Below, piece after piece: positions 58,495 through 64,000 of a stretch of DNA of 64,000 nt; position 1 is the first letter of the stretch; each line of letters opens with the position of its first letter. The DNA comes from Phycisphaerae bacterium (GTDB lineage: Bacteria > Planctomycetota > Phycisphaerae > UBA1845 > Fen-1342). Both the position numbers and the translations under genes were made by a program. The notes beneath the pieces were generated by a model. The model was not told the DNA's origin and did no database searches. It saw nothing but the letters and a program-made list of their open reading frames with translations. Where the stretch lies: contig JANQFV010000017.1 in the NCBI GenBank assembly GCA_028277645.1, forward strand, positions 26,114 to 90,113, given 5' to 3'.

Positions 58495-59949
58495 CTACCA
58501 GCTCAACCCGCCCCGCAACGGACGTTTGCGCTTCTTCGACGGCGGGGCCGCTGCCTGCACGGCCTCCTCGGCCTGCTGTCTGGCGTCCTCGGCCAGCGCC
58601 TTGAGCGAAAGCGAGATGCGCCGCTGGTCGGCGTCCACGCCGAGCACCTTCAACTGGATCACGCTGCCGACTTCGACGACGTCGCCCACTGACCGCACCC
58701 GGTTGGTAGAGAGCTGCGAAATGTGTACCAGGCCTTCGACGCCCTCTTCGAGTTGCACGAAGGCGCCGAAGTCCGTAATCCGCGTGACCGCACCACTCAC
58801 GGTCTGATCCTGCTGATACCGTTCCGTGATGCCGTTCCATGGATCTTGCGCCAGCGCCTTGAGGCTGAGGCTGATCTTGTGCTTCGGCGCGTCGACCGAG
58901 AGCACGGCGGCGCGCACATTGTCCCCCTCTTTGAGCACTTCCTTGGGGTGGTGAATGCGTTGCGTCCAACTCATCTCGCTGATGGGAATGAGACCTTCGA
59001 CACCGGGCGTGAGTTCGACAAACGCCCCGAAGTTCATCAGCTTGGTCACGCGACCGTCGACCGTCTCGCCCACGCGGAAGTTGGACTCGACCGTGCCCCA
59101 AGGATCGGGCGCGAGTTGCTTGAGTCCCAACGAAATACGATCCTTGACGAGATCGACCTTAAGGATCTTCACTTCGATCTCGTCGCCTTCCTTGACGACT
59201 TCCTTGGGATGATTCACCCGCGCATAGCTCATATCGCTGACGTGCAGCAAACCGTCGATGCCCCCTAGATCGACGAACGCACCGAAGTCCGCCAGACGCC
59301 GCACAATACCCTTGCGCGTCTGCCCCTCCTGCAACTGAAAACGAAGCTGTTGCCGTTCCTCTTCGCGCTGCCGCTCGAGCAACTTACGCCGCGAGAGCAC
59401 CAGGTTCTTGCCGCGCCGATCGACTTCCGTGACTTCGCACTCGAGCCAGTGGCCGATGAACTGCGCCACGTCGTCCTGGCGGTAGAGATCGATCTGGCTC
59501 ATCGGCATGAAGCCGCGCAGTCCGTGAACACGCAGTTCAAGCCCGCCGATGTTGCTCCCCGTGACGCGCCCCTTGACGATGTCGCCGATGCGCAATGACT
59601 CGAGGCTCGCCTGCGTGCGCGCTTCGGAAACCGATAGACGCATCAGGCCCGATTCCTGGTCAAAGCCGTGCGGGACCAAGTGCAGAACCTGTCCAACTTC
59701 GGGCGGCTCGTCGGGTTCGAAGTCGTCGAGCGGAACTACACCCTCGCTCTTCGAACCAATGTCGACGAACACGTCGGCATCCTTGATGCTGACGATGCGG
59801 CCGGCTATGCGACCGCGCTCGTCGGGCGCCGGCGCGGCCGGCTCGGCCGCCGCCAGACGCTCCAGATCGTCGGGGCTCAAATCACCGACTTGTTCGGCCA
59901 GTTCGCGTTTGAGCGAAGCGTCATCCAGTTCGTTGGGATCGATCGACAC
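58495..59949 (-). CDS. rpsA: Ribosomal protein S1 (five S1 domains)
   Basis: The 484-residue protein has a short acidic N-terminus and five S1 OB-fold repeats at about 45-110, 120-190, 210-280, 295-370 and 380-450. The later ones carry the family signature DFGAFVDLGGIDGLLHVSDM and NFGAFVELTPGVEGLIPISE. Repeats end in RISLGLKQLAPDPW-type linkers, typical of rpsA. The C-terminus is basic. It has one S1 domain fewer than the E. coli protein. It binds mRNA at the ribosome and helps initiation on structured leaders. Confidence 0.93.
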   Translation of the reverse strand: MSIDPNELDDASLKRELAEQVGDLSPDDLERLAAAEPAAPAPDERGRIAGRIVSIKDADVFVDIGSKSEGVVPLDDFEPDEPPEVGQVLHLVPHGFDQESGLMRLSVSEARTQASLESLRIGDIVKGRVTGSNIGGLELRVHGLRGFMPMSQIDLYRQDDVAQFIGHWLECEVTEVDRRGKNLVLSRRKLLERQREEERQQLRFQLQEGQTRKGIVRRLADFGAFVDLGGIDGLLHVSDMSYARVNHPKEVVKEGDEIEVKILKVDLVKDRISLGLKQLAPDPWGTVESNFRVGETVDGRVTKLMNFGAFVELTPGVEGLIPISEMSWTQRIHHPKEVLKEGDNVRAAVLSVDAPKHKISLSLKALAQDPWNGITERYQQDQTVSGAVTRITDFGAFVQLEEGVEGLVHISQLSTNRVRSVGDVVEVGSVIQLKVLGVDADQRRISLSLKALAEDARQQAEEAVQAAAPPSKKRKRPLRGGLSW

Positions 59950-60111
59950 ACTGACACCGTTTCCTGGGACCCGAATCAGGCTCTCGAATCGGTCATGTTA
60001 GCTAGCACAAACTTGCGCCACAACCGGCATTATCGACCGCCTGCGCCGGGAATCGTGAGCCCGATAATCCGACGGGTAAACGCCCGATTTACCGGGAGCG
60101 GTTTAGGCGGC

Positions 60112-60150
60112 GCAAGAAAGAGGCGAGACGGCACGTGACCATCTCGCCTC
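60112..60150 (-). terminator. Rho-independent terminator after the pseudopilin gene
   Basis: GAGGCGAGA and TCTCGCCTC (60120-60128 and 60142-60150) form a perfect 9-bp stem. On the minus strand it is followed by CTTTCTT-type sequence at 60112-60119. It lies 25 bp after the stop of the pseudopilin gene at 60175. Confidence 0.75.
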
Positions 60151-60174
60151 TCGCAGTCTCATTCGTTCGGACAA

Positions 60175-61119
60175 CTACGGGATGATCACCGCATCGGTAT
60201 TGCGGAACGGACCATAGTCGTCACGCGGCACGAGGCCCTTGAGCGTGTCGATCAACTGGTAGTTGGACTGCTCGGTGTAGATGTTGTCGTAGTTCACACC
60301 CACGATGGGCTTCTTGAGGAATTCAACGTGGCCGTCCTGGAACAGCACATTCTGGCCTTCGTTGCTGTGGTTACGGCTGTTGTAGTTCGCCCATTTGTCG
60401 TTGTCGGCCTTCAAGTAGGCGCTCGCATCGGTACCGCCGTTGGTCGGCGGGTTGATCGGCGTACCACCAATGAAGCCGGCCGCGGAGTTTGCCGCGTCCT
60501 GGACAACGCCGGTCTGCACGTTCGTGTTGCCGGCAGTGAAGTACGGGCCCTTGTCAGCACTGATGGACATACGCGGATCAAGGTTCTCATTCGGGCGCGC
60601 CTTGCCGAACGGCATCTGATAGCCGTAGCTCAGCATGGTGTAGCCCTTGAAGTCGAATCGGTTGGTGCCCGGCTGCGAGGCGACCTCGGTGTTACCCTGC
60701 TTGTTTCTCAGATCGTCCTCGGAGTCACCCGAGCTGGGGCAGATGAACTGCTTCGCAGTGCAGGTGCCGTCCACGACCAACTGGAACAACGAACGCGACG
60801 GGTGAACGGTGTCGCCCATGTTCGCGTCCTCAACACGTGAGGTCAGATTGAGCCCCATGTTGCCGACGAACGCCACGCCGTGGTTGTTGTCCGCGGCGAG
60901 CGAACCCTGCGTGAACGGGGAGATCGGGTACCAGTCGTAGTTGTCGTTGGCATACACCTTCATACCGGTGCCGATGCCCTTGAGGTTGGCGGAACACACC
61001 GCACGCTTCGCGATCTCGCGGGCCCGCGCCAGGCTTGGCAGCAGGATCGAGATCAGCAGCGCGATGATCGCCACAACGACCAGCAGCTCGATCAGAGTAA
61101 AGGCCTTTCTTCGTTTCAC
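60175..61119 (-). CDS. Free-standing type II pseudopilin-like protein (prepilin-type leader)
   Basis: GTG 61119 follows a perfect AGGAGGT by eight bases. The 314-residue protein has the prepilin site [22 protein letters not shown] (Glu at +5, Ala at -1), then a globular domain with [31 protein letters not shown] and a C-terminal [16 protein letters not shown] block. This is the form of the very abundant planctomycetal prepilin family with an H-x-DGHV-type C-terminal domain. These proteins often occur in many copies per genome. It stands alone with its own promoter and terminator, far from the gsp operon that would presumably handle it. Confidence 0.88.
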   Translation of the reverse strand: MKRRKAFTLIELLVVVAIIALLISILLPSLARAREIAKRAVCSANLKGIGTGMKVYANDNYDWYPISPFTQGSLAADNNHGVAFVGNMGLNLTSRVEDANMGDTVHPSRSLFQLVVDGTCTAKQFICPSSGDSEDDLRNKQGNTEVASQPGTNRFDFKGYTMLSYGYQMPFGKARPNENLDPRMSISADKGPYFTAGNTNVQTGVVQDAANSAAGFIGGTPINPPTNGGTDASAYLKADNDKWANYNSRNHSNEGQNVLFQDGHVEFLKKPIVGVNYDNIYTEQSNYQLIDTLKGLVPRDDYGPFRNTDAVIIP

Positions 61120-61208
61120 CAGATTACCTCCTGCGTTCCCATTAACCAGAAGATTGCGGCCGCGCTACCCTCGTACTGACGGTTTGACGGCACATCGCGA
61201 CGATTTAC

Positions 61209-61237
61209 GTAATAGAGCATTGACTTAATCAGAACAA
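61209..61237 (-). promoter_or_regulatory. Sigma-70 promoter of the pseudopilin gene
   Basis: On the minus strand, TTGTTC (61237-61232) and TATTAC (61214-61209) are separated by exactly 17 bases. The leader would be about 85 bases to the GTG start. Confidence 0.6.
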
Positions 61238-61701
61238 TGCCGCCAATTCGGGCCATCCACCTGCCGTACGCCCATCGCGCCGGACCAGACGAGCCAGCCG
61301 CTTAGCCGCAGATTCGACCGCCGTCGAACGTCGACAGGCGATCCTGCGATCGCATGGGATGACGATCGCGGCTGCGGGAGAACACTCGATTAGAGGTCGG
61401 TGATCGGACGTAAACGGCGGCGCACAGACCGCGCCGAATCGCACCGGCGGAGTCTCAGGCTGGACCCGGAGCGGACGAAACGTTCACATCCTGGGAACGA
61501 AAGGGCGAATCGTAAACGAGGGTGTGATAGCTATAAATGCAAGGCGTATAAGACGTTATGAAGCGATTATGCCTGACGCTGCGATCGATACCCTCATTCG
61601 ATCCCAATGTTTCACTTGTCCAACAGATAGCATACCCGATTCAAGACGACTGTCAACGCATCTTTTGCCCATTTATCACGCTGTCGCGCAGATATCGGAC
61701 G
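61238..61701. other. Non-coding gap upstream of the pseudopilin promoter
   Basis: This 464-bp stretch has no supported gene. A 71-codon minus frame at 61229-61444 lacks family character. Around 61510-61680 the sequence becomes visibly richer in A and T than its surroundings. No tRNA, known riboswitch or strong hairpin was recognised. Confidence 0.4.
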
Positions 61702-62748
61702 TCACCGCAACCTCAGCACCACACGCTCCAACTCGTGCGGCCGAGCCCGCCCGACACCCACCCTCCCTGCAAGATCAAGGTACGGAACCACGACCGGGGC
61801 CGCCATCCCGACCTCCTGTCGGAGCTTCAGCAGGTGTGCGTGCGCGACGGTGTCGACCGCCACCGGATCATGCCCCAGGAGCAGCAGTTGGCTCTCGCGC
61901 ACGTCCGCCGGATCCGCGTCCGGACCATTCCGAACCACCGTGCGGATCGCATTGACGATATTCAGGCGAAGTTTATGGTGAATTTCCCCATGCCCCAACA
62001 CCTCCGCTACGGCCCGCGAGCAACGTTGTCCGTGGTGGCGCCCAGGATGCCGAATCACGCCGTGCGAGACGTTCTTCAGACTCGCCGACATGCCGGCGAT
62101 GCGATGGGTCTTCAACAGCGAAACATTCACGACAGCATCGGCTTCGTCGTAGTATGACGCGATGGCCTCCGTTTGCCCCTCGACACTGATCTCCGTGCCC
62201 CAGCCGGCACTGGGCCGCGCTACGCCCATCTCATCACGAAGGTACTGGGGCACCTCCGCCAGAGTGACCAGTTTCGGGTCGTAGCCAGAATCAGCCAAGC
62301 TACCGACGACCACGCGCGCCACGGGCTCGTTGGTAGCGAGCACGTCGGCCCCAACGTGATTGAATTTCACGACAATCCGCTCGGCGTCGCCGAGAATTGC
62401 GCGCCATGCCCGGTCGGGCTGGTCCGTGTCGGTCAGCGCCTGTAACGCCCGGCCGAGAATCTCTCCCACCACCGGCTCATCGACGACACGTTGCCGCAGC
62501 ATCGCCATGCTGGCAACTTCGACTACCTTCGACCGCGGGTGTTCCGGTCCCAGCCACCACGGCGTCGCCTGGATCGTCCACTCCGGCAGCGCGCCGGGTG
62601 TCACCACCGCCGCGATCGAACGGGTTTTCTCCTCGTCTGCCCGGGCTGGCCAGCCCACGTACGCACAGACCCCCAGCGCAGCAGCACGTGATAGAAACTC
62701 GCGCCGACTCTGCGCAGAATCTGCCTGTTTGACCGTGTTGCGCGGCAC
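61702..62748 (-). CDS. Tat-exported DUF362 protein
   Basis: The 348-residue protein has a twin-arginine signal (SRREFLSRAAALGVCAYVG, about residues 14-32). The DUF362 body follows: ERIVVKFNHVGADVLATNEPVARVV near 128, the DAVVNVSLLKTHRIAGMSASLKNVSHG block near 210, and LLLLGHDPVAVDTVAHAHLL near 290. DUF362 proteins often accompany ferredoxin-like domains, but no cysteine cluster is present here. Export by Tat suggests a cofactor bound before export. The exact function is unknown. The gene diverges from the UDP-sugar pyrophosphorylase with 48 bp between starts. Confidence 0.88.
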   Translation of the reverse strand: MPRNTVKQADSAQSRREFLSRAAALGVCAYVGWPARADEEKTRSIAAVVTPGALPEWTIQATPWWLGPEHPRSKVVEVASMAMLRQRVVDEPVVGEILGRALQALTDTDQPDRAWRAILGDAERIVVKFNHVGADVLATNEPVARVVVGSLADSGYDPKLVTLAEVPQYLRDEMGVARPSAGWGTEISVEGQTEAIASYYDEADAVVNVSLLKTHRIAGMSASLKNVSHGVIRHPGRHHGQRCSRAVAEVLGHGEIHHKLRLNIVNAIRTVVRNGPDADPADVRESQLLLLGHDPVAVDTVAHAHLLKLRQEVGMAAPVVVPYLDLAGRVGVGRARPHELERVVLRLR

Positions 62749-62796
62749 CTTTACTTTATCGCGACTTCACGACCCCGCAGTTTGAGGGAAATTCCT

Positions 62797-64000
62797 ATGC
62801 CATCCGTGGAAGAACGCATCGATGCGTGCCGAGCGACTCTCGCCAGACACGGTCAGGAGCACCTGCTCGCTTTCTGGGACGAGCTCGACGCTGGTCAGCG
62901 GCAGCAGTTGCTCGACGATATCGACGCGATCGACTTCGACCGCTGCGCCCCGCTGATCGAGAGCCACGTGCGCCAGCGTCCCGCGATGGACGTACCGGCG
63001 GAGCTGCTCCCGCCGCCAAGTTTGCCCGCCGTACCCGGGCAGGACCAGGAAGCGCAGTACGACCGCGCTCGGCAGGTCGGCGAGGACGCCATCCGCGCCG
63101 ACCGAGTGGCGGCGTTCGTTGTCGCCGGCGGTCAGGGGACACGCCTGGGTTACGACGGTCCGAAGGGCGCCTTCAACATCACGCCGATCCGCAACGCTCC
63201 GTTGTTCCAGGTGTTCGCGGAAAACCTGCTCGGCACGGAACGCCGCTATGGCGTCCGACCGCGCTGGTACATCATGACCAGCAGCGTCAATCACGAGCAG
63301 ACCATCGCGTGTTTCGAGCAGAATGCGTACTTCGGTCTGTCGCCCGACGACGTGATGTTCTTCCAGCAGCGGCTCATGCCGGCGTTTCTACCCGACGGCC
63401 AGATCGCACTGGCCGACAAGCACTGCGTGGCGCTCTCACCCGACGGTCACGGCGGCAGCCTGCGGGCCCTGGCCGAGAGCGGTGCGCTGGCCGACATGAA
63501 GAGCCGCGGCATCGACACGATCAGCTACTTCCAGGTCGACAATCCGCTGACGCGGATCATCGATCCGCTGTTCATCGGCCAGCACCTCGAGCACAACTCC
63601 GAGATGTCCAGCAAGGTCATCCCCAAGGCGCACGACAAGGAACGCGTCGGCGTCCTCTGCCTGGCGGACGGCAAGGTCGGCGTCATTGAGTACAGCGACC
63701 TGCCGGACGAACTCGCGACCGCAAAGAACCCCGACGGCTCGCGCCGCTTCGACGCCGGCAGCATCGCAATTCACGTGATCGACCGCGATTTCGTCGAGCG
63801 ACTGACCGCGCGCGATTCGAACCTGCAACTGCCCTGGCACCGCGCGGACAAGAAGGTCGCGATGATCAACGCGCAGGGGAATCCGATCACGCCGACGGAG
63901 CCGAACGCGGTCAAGCTGGAGATGTTCGTCTTCGACGCGATCCCGCTGGCGCAGAATCCGCTGGTGCTGTTCACCAAACGCGAGGAGGAGTTCAGCCCGG
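62797..64000 (+). CDS. UDP-sugar pyrophosphorylase (UDPGP type 1 / UAP1-like), 3' end outside window
   Basis: ATG 62797 (GAGGGAA upstream) opens a frame that runs 401 codons to the window edge. An N-terminal helical domain (about 1-100) precedes the nucleotide-binding loop VVAGGQGTRLGYDGPKG at about 108-124. MTSSVNHEQTIACFE, the substrate loop SPDGHGGSLRALAESG near 217, and FQVDNPLTRIIDP near 240 follow. These match eukaryote-type UDP-N-acetylglucosamine/UDP-glucose pyrophosphorylases rather than bacterial GlmU or GalU. It transfers UMP from UTP to a sugar 1-phosphate. The sugar cannot be decided from the visible part. Confidence 0.9.
   Translation, partial: MPSVEERIDACRATLARHGQEHLLAFWDELDAGQRQQLLDDIDAIDFDRCAPLIESHVRQRPAMDVPAELLPPPSLPAVPGQDQEAQYDRARQVGEDAIRADRVAAFVVAGGQGTRLGYDGPKGAFNITPIRNAPLFQVFAENLLGTERRYGVRPRWYIMTSSVNHEQTIACFEQNAYFGLSPDDVMFFQQRLMPAFLPDGQIALADKHCVALSPDGHGGSLRALAESGALADMKSRGIDTISYFQVDNPLTRIIDPLFIGQHLEHNSEMSSKVIPKAHDKERVGVLCLADGKVGVIEYSDLPDELATAKNPDGSRRFDAGSIAIHVIDRDFVERLTARDSNLQLPWHRADKKVAMINAQGNPITPTEPNAVKLEMFVFDAIPLAQNPLVLFTKREEEFSP

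Noticed and set aside
61229..61444. 71-codon minus frame upstream of the pseudopilin gene
   Set aside because: It has no recognisable start signal, and its composition is that of chance frames in GC-rich DNA.

Overview
The window looks like a chromosomal segment of a high-GC planctomycete, most likely of the Phycisphaerae or a close relative. This is inferred from several features seen together: pseudopilins with the A/FTLIELL type leader, secreted proteins ending in dockerin-like repeats, a PEP-CTERM protein, a fused BatD/BatE protein, and a dcw cluster that keeps peptidoglycan genes but breaks off after ftsW. No rRNA, tRNA, CRISPR array, transposase or phage gene was seen. Both window edges cut through genes.

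Region 1 (1-19911, all minus strand) is a type II secretion / type IV pilus-like operon read in the order gspF, gspG, gspH, gspI, gspJ, gspK, a pilM-pilN fusion, a gspM/pilO-like gene, and then a giant secretin-type gene. The giant gene runs without a stop for at least 3,688 codons and leaves the window at its 3' end. It consists of nearly 40 degenerate secretin N-domain repeats, where an ordinary GspD has about four N domains. This is the most remarkable object here. A rho-independent terminator lies between gspG and gspH, and a 99-bp palindromic mobile-type repeat sits in frame in the leader-peptide region of gspI.

Region 2 (20-34 kb) holds mostly single genes: a DEAD-box helicase with a DEVD motif, a small DUF6941-like protein, a BatD-BatE-SH3 fusion, hslU without hslV beside it, a class V aminotransferase, a ClC channel with CBS and TrkA-C domains, the Fe-S carrier mrp, a secreted agmatine-deiminase/PAD-like enzyme with dockerin repeats, and an unknown helical protein.

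Region 3 (34.4-39.7 kb, plus strand) is a compact lipid or polyene-type cluster: LpxL-like acyltransferase, dehydratase, acyl carrier protein, second dehydratase, a ketosynthase that has lost all three catalytic residues (chain-length-factor-like), and an intact ketosynthase. A ParD antitoxin with a shortened ParE follows on the other strand.

Region 4 (40.5-52.6 kb, minus strand) is a dcw cluster: mraZ (with candidate MraZ boxes), rsmH, a LysM protein, ftsL-like, ftsI, murE, murF, mraY, ftsW. It is followed by a secreted LamG/dockerin protein where murG and murC would often be.

Region 5 (53-64 kb) holds a secreted DPN-rich dockerin protein, a PEP-CTERM beta-propeller flanked by one full and one relic copy of an unknown gene, a PIN-TRAM membrane protein, a HhH-GPD DNA glycosylase, ribosomal protein S1, a free-standing pseudopilin with a clear promoter, ribosome binding site and terminator, a Tat-exported DUF362 protein, and the start of a UDP-sugar pyrophosphorylase gene.
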